A stretch of DNA of 64,000 nt from Ostrinia nubilalis (Eukaryota; Arthropoda; Insecta; Lepidoptera; Crambidae): NCBI RefSeq assembly GCF_963855985.1, contig NC_087111.1, forward strand, positions 2,733,001 through 2,797,000. The letters run 5' to 3'. The position numbers and the translations under genes are program-made. The notes below the pieces were generated by a model. It searched no databases, was not told the DNA's origin, and saw only the letters and a program-made list of their open reading frames with translations. This document shows, one piece after another, positions 42,240-53,024 of the stretch. How positions within the stretch are numbered: position 1 is the first letter of the stretch; each line of letters begins with the position of its first letter.

Positions 42240-43485
42240 AACCTACTAAACTGAAAAAAATATGGAATGGCCTAATTTCAGCAACAATTGCTTACCAGAA
42301 ACTTTCCTGAAATTTTGAATGACCCAAAATTAAATAAAAAACACATTACAATACAGCACTTACTACGCAATATAACCTTGAAAGAAGTTAGAAAAGGAAC
42401 TTAAAAGTCCGTCTTGAACCATGTATTACCTCGCGAGCTGACAATGGCAGTGGCCTTTAACATACGGATTTCATCTTGATACTTACACTTACGGCTTTTT
42501 TCAAAATTTCAGCAAAATTTTCATGATTTTTCATTTTCAAGTTGACTGACTTTAATAGAGCCTCTTCAAAGTAGTTAAATACATAAATAAATAGTTCTCG
42601 TTATTACATATAACTTGAAAATGGTAATGCACAAGGCGTCTAAAACTAAAAGAGAGAAATAAAAGCGTTATTCATTAATGAATAGAAATATTTATAATCG
42701 GTTCCTTAATCATCACTGTGCGTCTGCCTATATACCATTTAAGTTTAAAAAAAATGTTCCTATAACTGTCATATAAAATCCCGTATATCACCATTTACAG
42801 CTTCTGTATTCTGTCCACGGACGGAGGCGGAGGTGTTGGGATCCCACAGGGGCTTGTATGACGGGATGAATCCAATTTTGAGGAATAACGTTATTCCTTA
42901 CAGATATCGAAATGATGCCCTATGTATGTATGGCTGAGTAGCATAATTGGGTATTTATAAAGATTTACATATTAGCACAATAAGAGTGATTGTAGGCAGA
43001 AGTTTCAAACGAATCGAGACAATAGAAATCAATTGTTACCGCGGTCTTATGCGGGCACTTTAGAGTTCCATGAGTTAATAAACAACTCTATACTCTAGTG
43101 TTTAAAAAGCTACGGAGTTTTTTTAGCTATAATTTCTTTATAAGCTGTAAACTTATTGACACCTCTTAACATAAAAAAACTGGTGCTACTTTTATTCTGA
43201 TCATGAAAATATATACCAACATATTAAAAGTACCTAATGTATAATATGAAAATAGGTATATTAACTACTTTTAATTAAAGATATTACGTTATTATTTTCC
43301 AATAAGGCAACTTTAATTTAATGAACTAACCAAGACTTATTAAGTCTCATTTGTATATTTTGCGTTCCCAATTTAATTCTTGTTAATGACGACTGTTGAT
43401 GATTAATTGGAACAGAAGTGCTTGCAAATAACTTTAATGACGATTCTCAAAGTTAATGACTTGTTCTATTTACTTAACGAATAGC
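42240..43485. other. AT-rich stretch, nothing recognised
   Basis: No supported feature. Confidence 0.45.
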
Positions 43486-44060
43486 TTCAGGCATTAAGTT
43501 CTCCAATAAGCAAAGGCTGCAGTTATATAAAGCACAGATCCGACCTTGCATGGAATACTGCTGCCACCTCTGGGACGGCTCTGCCAAGAAATATTTGGCT
43601 GCTTTGGATTCGGTGGAAAGGCGTGCCAGGAGACTAATCGACAGCCCGACCCTTGTTGAAGCGTCGCTCCAGGAACTTGACCACCGCCGTAAAGTTGCTT
43701 CTCTAACGGTTTTCTACAGGCTACACTTCGGAGAATGTGCGAAGGAATTATATAACTTAATTCCACCAGCCCCTTTCCATCACCGGGGAACCAGACGCAG
43801 GCTGGCGTACCATCCCTACATTGTCGACATTCCACCAGCTCGCACTAAGCGTTTCGACGACTCCTTTATAATGCGAACAGCTAGGGACTGGAATTCGCTG
43901 CCTGCTGCTGTATTTCCTGAACACTATAATCCGGGCGTTTTCAAGGCGAGAGTGAATAGGCACTTACAGGGCAGATATGTACCATCCTAGACTGCATCTC
44001 ACTTAACACCAGGTGCGATTGCGGTCAAATACCTGCCTTGTCTAAAGTAATTAATAAAAT
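43486..44060 (+). mobile_element. LINE reverse-transcriptase C-terminus and 3' UTR (CR1/Jockey group)
   Basis: A single open frame enters at 43486 (ASGIKFSNKQRLQLYKAQIR) and runs to TAG at 43990. Words such as RPCMEYCCHLWDG, LDSVERRARRLI, HRRKVASLTVFYRLHFGEC and TARDWNSLPAAVFP match the region after the RT palm/thumb in CR1/Jockey-type LINEs. The annotated ATG (43550) is internal. A short 3' UTR (CACTTAACACCAGGTGCGAT, CTGCCTTGTCTAAAGTAA) follows with an A-rich end. The upstream RT catalytic domain and endonuclease are missing, so this is a 5'-truncated insertion with an undamaged remaining frame. Confidence 0.85.
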
Positions 44061-44335
44061 AAAAAATACACGCTACCAATGATTTAATGATTAGATTTAA
44101 CAAATGAACTTCGCAATTTTTCTTTTGTCTTGTGATGACAATTGAATTATTATCTGTATTTATCATGGGGTTAATGACACTGTGTGTCAATTTAGAACTG
44201 CCAAAATACCAATAAATATTGACAATAAGTTATGCCAAAGTGACGTCATATTCTCCTAGTAGTACCTACTATAATAACGTAGTAGTTTCAAGGTCTTATT
44301 AAAAAAAACATACATACAGCCGAACATATTATAAC
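44061..44335. other. AT-rich stretch, nothing recognised
   Basis: No supported feature. Confidence 0.45.
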
Positions 44336-44360
44336 CTCCTCCTTTTTTGAAGTCGGTTAA
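44336..44360 (-). mobile_element. End scrap of the AACCGACTTCAAA element
   Basis: CCTCCTCCTTTTTTGAAGTC plus GGTT matches, inverted, the left end of 15603-16015. Confidence 0.6.
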
Positions 44361-44549
44361 AAATCAATCAAATTCTATAAAAATAAAACACGTAAGACTT
44401 TATTTTAGTTGTAAAATAATTCTAAGATACCTACTTACATTAAAAATGCCGCAGTAGTGTTTAGTTTGAACATAGAGTTGATAGATACAAATATTTTTTA
44501 CAATTTGCGAAGTCTTTTTAAATGCGTTAGTGTACAGTCTTTTAATTAA

Positions 44550-44690
44550 TAGTTATCTACACTAATATTATAAAGAGGAAAACTTTGTTTGTTTGTTTGG
44601 TTGTACATAATGAATAGGCTCAAAAACTACTGGACCGTTTTAAAAAAATTCTATATTAATATCAGGGATTCGGGATTCGTTCCTTTGACG
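44550..44690 (+). mobile_element. 5' part of a Helitron-like element
   Basis: CTACACTAATATTATAAAGA, GGAAAACTTTGTTTGTTTG and AAAACTACTGGACCGTTTT match the start of the Helitron at 61256. The CTAGT end is absent. Confidence 0.65.
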
Positions 44691-44817
44691 GGTCCTTTTA
44701 GCCGTCTGTCACAAACATGATGGACGACATCGGATCCTTTGATACGTTAAGAACATGTCCACTGGCATGGATATGCTATAAAAACATTAATAAATTCTGC
44801 CACATCAATCATATTTG

Positions 44818-45346
44818 TGAAATGAAACACTCTTGTATGTTGTTCTAACTTGTATTTCAGCACCACTGATTTACACAATTCCGACATTATGACGTCAACC
44901 TAATAGTACCTCTCGCTTCGAACGCTCAAATCGAACTGACTGTCCAGCGGCATGCCAGCGATAAGGTAACTTCCCCTTCCATCAGTGAAAGTCGACCGGT
45001 TCAAAACGACTTATCGACGGCATGCTCCGGAACTAGTCAAATGCAATACTTATTTCATAATTAGCTGTTTTCTTAATTTTTAAAATACTAAAATGTATAC
45101 AATAAAAATCTAAAATAATTAAATTAAATAATAAATATGAAATAATTGGATTTAATACAAAATAAATTCTAAAATCATTCTAATGTCTGCAAAATGCCTA
45201 GGAAGTAATCAAATAAAGTATTTTAATTTAATAATGGGTTTTTGGGTTCTTCTAAAATACAATACAAATACTAAAATTGTTGCAATAACTATTTAAAATT
45301 AACCAATACTCGTATAAAATACAATATAAATTCTAAAATCATTACA
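44818..45346 (-). repeat. LTR of element 2 (downstream copy in element orientation)
   Basis: It begins TGAAATGAAACACTCTTGTA and ends ATCATTACA on the plus strand. No mismatch to 49774-50302 was seen. The minus-strand flank GGATGGCCGAA is the likely plus-strand priming region. Confidence 0.88.
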
Positions 45347-47098
45347 TTCGGCCATCCGACACCGTGATGCCTCCCGGCATTCACGTCTAATAAGGATTTA
45401 TTCTAAAATCATTAATATTACTTTTCAAACAATATTACAATATGAAGCATATATAGTAGAATGATAAACAATTCTATGACAACTTGTTAACAAGTGTTTT
45501 AACATTAATAATGCATTTTAGAAACTATTCTTCATATTAAACCAGTAACAAATGTTAAGGGAGAAAAATCTTGTAGGCACTTATACACACTATACATTTT
45601 CACCTAATCTATATTATTCGTAATGACTTATTTTATAACCAATAACGGATATTTGCATGAAATTCAGATATTAATCGTTTTACTTTATAATTTTCTCAAA
45701 ACTACCATATCGAATATATTGGAAACTTCTCTTTTTAAATCCAAATTTTTATTTCACATAAATACACGTCCATTAGATGTTAGTACATAATCAATTTAAT
45801 TACAGTGTATCTTGCCATGACTGCCATGTGAAAGTTATTAAGTTTATAAGAACATGTCAAAACGTTAATATTAAGTATATCCAATTATATCCATTTGTAA
45901 CCGTAATCTGGCAAATAATGAATTATGGTCACGATTTATGATTAACACTAAAGGTACTTTCGTCAGAATTATGTATTCCTAAGGCCTTAACATAATTTTC
46001 TTCTTTACAAATTTTCCAAGTTTTTGAAACCAATAGGTACAATTACAGTGTCCTTTGTATTATGTGTTTCTGAATGTCTGTGATGCTCGATTTCATCACG
46101 ATAAGCGCAACATATTTGCCATCTAGCTGTACGTGGGACCACTAAAAATAATTTGATAACCTTACTGTATCTGCTATTTGAAGAGATTACGATGTTTGGA
46201 TGGGTTGTCGTCAGAATCTATGACTGAATTTTGGTATTTGGACTATTCGCGGAACTAAATTTCTTCTCCTTTTTTTTAACGTGGTTCTTAAGGCAGCATA
46301 ACCAGTAGAAACTTTTAAGTCGTAAAAGACATACCTTTTTTTTTTAGCACACACACCACAGCTAGTGTCTCTAACTCATAGAAGTTGTCTTTCATTGAAG
46401 ATGTCTTTCCTCAGGGGTCGTCTGTCTGTGGGTCGACTAAAGTAAGTGACTGCTACAGAACTTTGAAGACTTCTCTTTATCATCAAGATCTGACTTAAAT
46501 ATGATTTAGAGTCCTGAATAATATTGATAATCATAGCATTGGATCAAGTTAGTCATCTATGGTTTTCTGAACCCTTTTCCCTTTTGTAATGAGATAAGTG
46601 GTAATGGTGGTATTTGCACATTCTTTTTCATCCTGACATCAAAGACTGCACGTGTACGTCCTATCTCAGTCAGATTTATAGCAATACAATCGCGATAATT
46701 TCACAAAAGAGTATAAAGCTTATCTAACTAACCAGAACATGTCGGAACTAAGTCCGGGCTTAGTCATAAAATCAGCTCTATCGAGAGTATCCATAGCTGA
46801 GGGGTCTTTTACAATTCGATTTACATGACATATTTTATTGGACATGCTCCAAAAAGCATTGAAGTAGCTATTAAAATATTTGCTTTAAGTGTTATTGGAC
46901 TAGGAGACAAATTACCAAAAACGATTTCACCTTTGCCGTTGTGAATTAAAAAGGCTCTTTTAAACACCCGGTACTTGGCCCCCTGTTTAATTTACATACA
47001 TAACATACAAAACAAACAACTGTGACAAACAAAATTCCACGCGGAAGAACCCTCGGCGGAAAGCTATTCGCATTATAAAATATCACTTGAAAATATAG
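45347..47098. other. Interior of LTR element 2, unrecognised AT-rich DNA
   Basis: No long frame on either strand and no known repeat. Confidence 0.5.
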
Positions 47099-47150
47099 AA
47101 CCGCCTAAGGCGGGAATCGAACCCACGGCCTTAAGCTCGCCAGGTGTCAA
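47099..47150 (-). mobile_element. tRNA-like scrap inside LTR element 2
   Basis: On the minus strand: CTGGCGAGCTTAAGGCCGTG and GGTTCGATTCCCGCC, resembling a tRNA anticodon arm and B-box of a SINE head. It is partial only. Confidence 0.4.
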
Positions 47151-47339
47151 GTTATTTTAAAAATTTAAATCGAAAGGCAACTGTAAACGCCAGAAACTAT
47201 CCTCTGTAAAACTAGAAATTTATGTTAACTGGTATTCACTTGTGTCCGTCATTTTCGTGGCTCTCGAAAATATTCTGACCAGGAATTTTATAGAATGTCA
47301 GTATTCAAAACCGTGAGAAATTGCAGTTGCGTGAAGTTT

Positions 47340-47470
47340 TGACCAATAGACGTGTTGACACCGCCAGTTAATTGACGTACTTTTAAAAACTGTTAAATCA
47401 AACTCCCATAGATTTCGTATGGCACGACAAGCAAGTGACGTCGCTATTTTGTGAATTTAATCAAACTACT
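47340..47470 (+). repeat. Repeat shared with 28225-28350
   Basis: GACCAATAGACGTGTTGACA, TTGACGTACTTTTAAAAACT and CAAGCAAGTGACGTCGCTAT are found inverted at 28225-28350, outside the element. So either a repeat inserted into the element or the element acquired it. Confidence 0.6.
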
Positions 47471-48690
47471 TTTCTTAATTACAATCCGACCAAAAATGAT
47501 AATTTACAGGTCATTTCAGATTAATTAAGCTTTCAAGATCAGAATGTCTTTAATAAATTGTAATATCGAATCAATATCGGTGTCAAATCGTCCATTGTCA
47601 GTGAAGTCTGCTATACATCATCAATCACTAACACTTCTATAACAGCGTCAATCTCATCAACATTTTTGTTTATATTAGCTCTATACTTAGAGGTATGACT
47701 GATGATTGACCACAACTTTTACAATTGGAATTGATATTGAAATGATGTGCCAAACTATACTTAGTTTCAGCATCGGTTTTGCGTCAACAAGTGCACTCAC
47801 TACCAACACTTAAAAGGATTTTTCATTTACCAAAACAGTCTCATAGATTTTTTTTGTCATAAAAATAATTACGTAAACTGTTCATCCTTTCAAGTATAAG
47901 GATTCAAAATTTTCCTCTAACAGACGTCCGTAGTTCTCTTAGCTAAGCCAATTAACTTTTGCAATGTCTAAGTCAAAGACAAAATTCTCTTATTTGCATT
48001 AGCTATTATAATAGCGCTCACAAAATTGTCATAAAATGAAAGACTACTAAAAGAAAAACTTTAAACTTCTGCTCATTATGGAACCTTGACGTTTCATATC
48101 TTTTGCTCTACCAAAAAAATGACTAACCTAACCTATGAAACCTTGGTACAGGTACTAAGTTCTTTTTATAGTTACAAATTGCATGACTTTTTTTTATGAC
48201 TTCTTACAGTATTAAAATATTGTGTTTATTTGAGCTCGCTAACTGATGTAGTTCTTTGAGAAAACTAAATTAGAAGAAAAAGCTTAATTCAACTAGAAAC
48301 TACCTATCTAGGTCAGACTAATGTAATCAGAGGTCAGAATAATTCGAAATATATTTTTGAAGTGGAATTATAGATCTATAGACAAGATATTGTACTTGGC
48401 AAAAGAACCTACCGAAAGTCCGAACCGACGACAATTTTAAAATAAACGAATCATTAATTAATTCACTTTACTTGTGTAAAAATATTTAAAAAAATATTTT
48501 TTTTTATCACATTTACTTTAACGTTAATTTAAACGTTATGATCGAATACTTTATCATTACCTTTAATTATTACTATTAAAGATTTACTACATAAGCTAAT
48601 ATTCCCATTTTACTGTAGGTATGCGTAATATTTCATAATGTGTGCGCAATAAAAAAAAACTACCAATAAAAAAATAGGCACTTTTCTTCA
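47471..48690. other. Interior of LTR element 2, unrecognised
   Basis: AT-rich, no frame or repeat supported. Confidence 0.45.
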
Positions 48691-48864
48691 CTAGAGTCTA
48701 CCAGAAATTTTACGAACCTCATGTGGCACTGCTCTTTCAGTAGAGCTGGAAGAAGATGAGCTCCTTCGCGTATTTTTCTTCAACCTTGGCCCCATAGAAG
48801 ACGATCGTGGTGGCGCCTTCTTACTGGACGACGACGACAGCTTCGTCCGCTTAGCACGCTTATT
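48691..48864 (-). pseudogene. Ser/Lys/Arg-rich coding-like segment in LTR element 2
   Basis: In the element's sense orientation a frame reads KRAKRTKLSSSSSKK, then APPRSSSMGPRLKKNTRR, a run of seven serines and TERAVPHEVRKISGRL before a stop. GC content is far above the surroundings. Just upstream (48865-48960) TTTTEDGARMPPGTPVS appears in the same frame but is cut by two stops, TGA-CGA-TGA. The bias resembles a disordered nuclear-protein segment. It is not a recognisable gag, and may be captured host coding sequence. Confidence 0.35.
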
Positions 48865-49309
48865 TCATCGTCAGCTGACGGGTGTCCCTGGCGGCATACG
48901 AGCTCCGTCTTCAGTAGTCGTTGTACTCAACTGTGAAATAAAGTACTCGACGAAATAAACTGTGTCTGACCAGCATCAACTCAACATCATATGGAAGCTA
49001 TGTTCATGTTATATTAAGCAAAAGTTTGATTTGTGTCTTTTCCAAAAATCTAAATCTCAAAAAATAAATCTAAAAAAAATCTTTTGTTTGACAGTTAATA
49101 TTATGCTCCCTGAGCAAAGTGTAGTAAAATACCATTGTGACATGTTTCTATTATACATATGCATCACAAATAAAGATTTTGTATTTATACTTGTATTTTA
49201 TTCAGTGCGACCTTCACACACAACTCATGTGACAACTGGACGGCTTGCTTGTTATGTCAGTAATAGAAGGCTTTTCATTCTAGAGACTATCCTAAACAAT
49301 GGGGCCCTT

Positions 49310-49640
49310 AAGGCGCATCTAGCCTGATAAACTGGAGGCGCGTCTAGCCTCGTCATACTCAGTCATAGTCCAAGGCGCATGTAGCCTGATGAAACTGGAG
49401 GCACGTCTAGCCTCGTTATACTAAGTCACAGTCATAGTCCAAGGCACATCTAGCCTAATAAACTGGAGGCGCGTCTAGCCTCGTTATATTTAGTCATATT
49501 CAAAAGCGCATCTAGCCTGATAAACTGGAGGTGCGTCTAACATCGTTATACTAAGTCTTAGTCATGGTCATAGTCATGGTCATAGTCATAGTCTAAGGCG
49601 CATCTAGCCTGATAAACTGAAGGCGCGTCTAGCCTCCTTT
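49310..49640. repeat. Minisatellite, about five 60-90-bp units
   Basis: Units contain AAGGCGCATCTAGCCTGATA, AACTGGAGGCGCGTCTAGCC and CTCGTTATACTAAGTCATAG, with a variable number of GTCATAGTCATG sub-repeats. It is located near the 5' side of LTR element 2 in its own orientation. Confidence 0.85.
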
Positions 49641-49773
49641 TAAAAATAACTATTTCATGCATTAAACGAAATATTCATACGTTTTTCTACTTGAACTTTT
49701 AAAATCAATTACTTTTTAACCAAATAAATAAAAACGTACCTTATGAGCTGTAGATCACGTACCACTTCTGAGT

Positions 49774-50302
49774 TGAAATGAAACACTCTTGTATGTTGTT
49801 CTAACTTGTATTTCAGCACCACTGATTTACACAATTCCGACATTATGACGTCAACCTAATAGTACCTCTCGCTTCGAACGCTCAAATCGAACTGACTGTC
49901 CAGCGGCATGCCAGCGATAAGGTAACTTCCCCTTCCATCAGTGAAAGTCGACCGGTTCAAAACGACTTATCGACGGCATGCTCCGGAACTAGTCAAATGC
50001 AATACTTATTTCATAATTAGCTGTTTTCTTAATTTTTAAAATACTAAAATGTATACAATAAAAATCTAAAATAATTAAATTAAATAATAAATATGAAATA
50101 ATTGGATTTAATACAAAATAAATTCTAAAATCATTCTAATGTCTGCAAAATGCCTAGGAAGTAATCAAATAAAGTATTTTAATTTAATAATGGGTTTTTG
50201 GGTTCTTCTAAAATACAATACAAATACTAAAATTGTTGCAATAACTATTTAAAATTAACCAATACTCGTATAAAATACAATATAAATTCTAAAATCATTA
50301 CA
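49774..50302 (-). repeat. LTR of element 2 (upstream copy in element orientation)
   Basis: Same sequence as 44818-45346. In element orientation this is the 5' LTR, with CTCAGAAGTGG of the putative PBS at 49761-49771. Confidence 0.88.
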
Positions 50303-50340
50303 TTTGCCAAGCCTTTTTGATGATTTACACTTCTTTATAA

Positions 50341-50848
50341 CCGCCTCTGTGGTCTAGTGGTAAGACCACCTGCTTCAGACGCAGAGGTCCCGGGTTCGAT
50401 TCTCAGTGGGGGCAGATTTTTCTGTTCGGTTTGGGTGGTGGTAGGGCTTGTTTTAAGTTCGCCTGGCTAGCTACCACCATCTTACCTAAGTCTGTCGCCA
50501 TAACAACAATGTTAACAGCATTGTTGTGTTCCGTCAGTTAGAGGTAAGATAGCCAGTTCCTTCGTGGTTGAGGATTCCGGGTGAAGCTCGCTTCCACCTT
50601 CGGCCTGTGTACCTACCATGAGTTGACGTTAGGTGTGCTCGCTAGCGAGTACGTCAAAAATATCTATGAAGATTTTGTTTCTTGAAAGTAGCCGCTAGGG
50701 GCGCTGCACAATATGTCATACAATTAATGTCATTTTTTTTACGCAGTCGCTAGCGAGCACACCTAACGTAAACTCATGGTAAGCACACTGATCGTCACTT
50801 ACCATCAGGTGAGATACAGGCCAAGAGCTTCCTCGTTATGGATAAAAA
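50341..50848 (+). mobile_element. tRNA-derived SINE family 1, split by a MITE
   Basis: Head with TGGTCTAGTGG and GGTTCGATTCTC, body as at 4164, and A tail GGATAAAAAAA. It is interrupted between GGCCTG and ATCGTCACTTACC by a 180-bp insertion. Confidence 0.85.
50608..50787. mobile_element. MITE nested in a SINE, CTG target duplication
   Basis: Ends TGTACCTACCATGAGTTGAC and GTAAACTCATGGTAAGCACA are ~40-bp inverted repeats continuing through GTTAGGTGTGCTCGCTAGCGA. CTG flanks both sides (50605-50607, 50788-50790). The SINE without it reconstitutes the intact family sequence, so the insertion boundaries are certain to within a base or two. Confidence 0.88.
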
Positions 50849-50962
50849 AAACCTAACGTGATAGGTCCCCTTAATATGTAACAGTCTGTGGTATTTAACT
50901 TATTCTGAAAAAGGTTTCATACCTTTCTTGTCTCGCTTTGCAACAGAAGAGAGTCTAATTAA

Positions 50963-51078
50963 CGCCCGTATTTACAAACATTACTATGAGGTCTCACAGT
51001 GCACGTGGACGCACAGGGTCACACACGAACCAATCACAGAGTTCTATCAACGCTTAAGCAAGCATCGTTTGTTATACA
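50963..51078 (-). mobile_element. MITE family B, internally deleted copy
   Basis: CGCCCGTATTTACAAACATT to AAGCAAGCATCGTTTGTTATAC, inverse orientation to copy 1, with the GAACGCACAGC stretch missing. Confidence 0.75.
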
Positions 51079-51094
51079 AACTCTTCCTCATATT

Positions 51095-51176
51095 CGACTG
51101 ATTAAATTCATTGCAGGTTCCAAAGTAGTAAGATGTCCCCCGGGACTACGCAACCTTCACTGGTTGGGTTTCGTTT
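51095..51176 (-). repeat. Interspersed repeat family A, diverged partial copy
   Basis: ATTGCAGGTTCCAAAGTAGT, TCCCCCGGGACTA and CTTCACTGGTTGGGTTT correspond to the middle of family A on the minus strand. Confidence 0.55.
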
Positions 51177-51231
51177 TTGGTAAAACATTTTTTCGTAAAA
51201 ACATATTTGTTGCGTGGAATTGTGCGTGTCC

Positions 51232-52523
51232 GCGTCTTTCCGTTCTATACATGGCCAGAACGCACCCATAGGAAACTGCTCGTGTATATTTTGGAGTGTC
51301 TCTTTGTAAGTCGGTCACTACAAACTATACACGAATTTTGCGTACTGATCGTGTATAGTTTGGATCGTGGATGGATTCCGTCTTCGCTCCAAACTATACT
51401 ACACCACTTACAGTTGACTAGAGTGTGTTTAGTTTATTTGATTTAATAAAATATGGAATTATATTTAAAATTATTACATTTATTAGATATTATGCTCGTG
51501 CTTTGTCCTCGAGATTAGAAATAAGAACTACCTATGTAGATCACGTACGGTGATGCCATTTTTAAATTCATTAATTATTACATAAAATATTATTATTTTA
51601 CCGAATCTACATATTATTATAATAAATCTAGATTTATAACACTAATGTAAGTGGTTTCTGAAATTAAATTGATTGGGTAGATTTCAAATTAAATACCAAT
51701 TATTTATTAGTGAGAGTGAATGAAGAAAGTTAAACGTGCATTATTAACTAAAATTGTCGACCGTTCGGTGTAGTGGTTCGAAACTGATAACTGTTCCGGA
51801 GGTAGCGGGTTCGATTCCCGCACAGTACAAACATTAATTTGTGTGCATGAACATATTTTGATATTTGTTTGTATTGGACTGGGTGTCTTCTATGTATAAT
51901 AAGTATGTATTTACAAAAAAAGTATTTAAGTATGTTTATATCCGTTATCTAGTACCCATAGTACAAGCTTTGCTTAGTTTGGGACTAGAAGCGCAGTGTA
52001 AAATGTCCAGGGATATTTATTTTTATTTATTTAATTGTAATTTTATCTCAAGAACAAAAATCATTTTGTCATACATAATTCTTAATTTAAGAGTTATTCA
52101 GCCCCAAAACAAATATCTTTTCTATGGCAGAATATGAAACACCAAAAAGCTCTTTATCAAAACAATGGCACGTGTCGAAATTGATTCAATGTTTAAAGTA
52201 GACACGCAGTTATGAATTAATATGTAATAGAAAGAGAGGTAAATAAGTCAAAATGACGAGCATGCAACTAAGTACTCGCGTATACATTGTAATCGCGAAC
52301 TTATTACAATACATACATGATTAGTCCGTATGCGTACTGACGATGTATATTTTGGAGTAAGATAATTGACCTAAGTCACTACAAAGTATACGCGAGCAGT
52401 ACGCAGCGTATGCGTACTGGTCGTGTATAGTTTGGAGGAGCTTAGTAAAAAAAGTCACATCCAAACTATACTCGATTAGTTTCACACCCTTGCGTTCTGG
52501 CTATGTATAGAATGGAAAGACGC
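51232..52523. mobile_element. TIR element with CGTGTATAGTTTGGA motif array
   Basis: Ends GCGTCTTTCCGTTCTATACA and TGTATAGAATGGAAAGACGC are inverted repeats of about 33 bp. Near both ends the motif CGTACTGATCGTGTATAGTT, and its reverse AACTATACACGA, recurs about eight times. The centre is AT-rich and contains a SINE. No transposase frame. Confidence 0.75.
51757..52035 (+). mobile_element. SINE family 2, diverged copy inside a TIR element
   Basis: TTCGGTGTAGTGGTTC and GCGGGTTCGATTCCCGC, then CTGGGTGTCTTCTATGTATA, GTACAAGCTTTGCTTAGTTT and AAATGTCCAGGGATATTTAT. Confidence 0.75.
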
Positions 52524-52919
52524 TGCGTGTCCACACTGTCCACCTACCTATAACTGCTCTATTTTTTTCTGAGGACATGAATTCTTTGAAACTACTATAA
52601 AGTATCTCCTAAAATAATCCATAAACAATTTCGTCCTATTACCTAATAGCCTGCCTCTAAATCAGCCATCGCCTGTAATAAATAACTTTGGACCGAGATC
52701 AAAGTGATTAAGAAAATTAAAACAACAAGAGATTAAGTTGTGCAATTAGTGGACGAACGCCTTAAATACATCAACGACAGTGGAAATAGATGGATGTTCG
52801 GGATGTTTTCTTATGGTCTGGTCAAGATTATACAAATATCAGTATTGCAGCAAGAGTTAGAAGAAATATCAATCCGCAAGCTACATATTTAAATGGACGA
52901 TGATTTCCCAAATACCTAC

Positions 52920-53024
52920 TAACTTGACCTTCACTGGTTGGGTTTTTATGGCGGTCAAGCTGTAGATCCTGGCTACACAGGAGTTACAGTGGTGGGAAAG
53001 AGAGGTGGGAATAGTCCCGTTTCC
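52920..53024 (-). repeat. Interspersed repeat family A, partial copy
   Basis: CTTGACCTTCACTGGTTGGG to GAGGTGGGAATAGTCCCG. Confidence 0.75.

Larger units (their letters stand above)
44814..50306 (-). mobile_element. Complete non-autonomous LTR element 2
   Basis: Direct repeats of 529 bp (44818-45346, 49774-50302), read as identical, with TG...CA ends are flanked by TTTG (44814-44817, 50303-50306). Read on the minus strand, a PBS-like CTCAGAAGTGG follows the LTR and GTCGGATGGCCGAA precedes the other, as in element 1. This fixes its orientation. The 4.4-kb interior has no frame for gag, protease, integrase or RT. It contains a minisatellite (49310-49640), a short coding-like segment (48691-48864), a tRNA-like scrap, and a repeat also found at 28225. 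Superfamily is unresolved. Confidence 0.88.

Noticed and set aside
43494..43963. Minus-strand frames of 113 and 68 codons
   Set aside because: They are shadows of the plus-strand LINE frame, which carries clear RT C-terminal words.
48962..49327. 121-codon plus-strand frame as LTR-element gene
   Set aside because: It runs opposite to the element's inferred orientation, enters the minisatellite at its end, and has no gag-pol feature.
49310..49640. CRISPR-like array
   Set aside because: Units are longer, variable and lack unique spacers; context is a eukaryotic LTR element, so it is a minisatellite.
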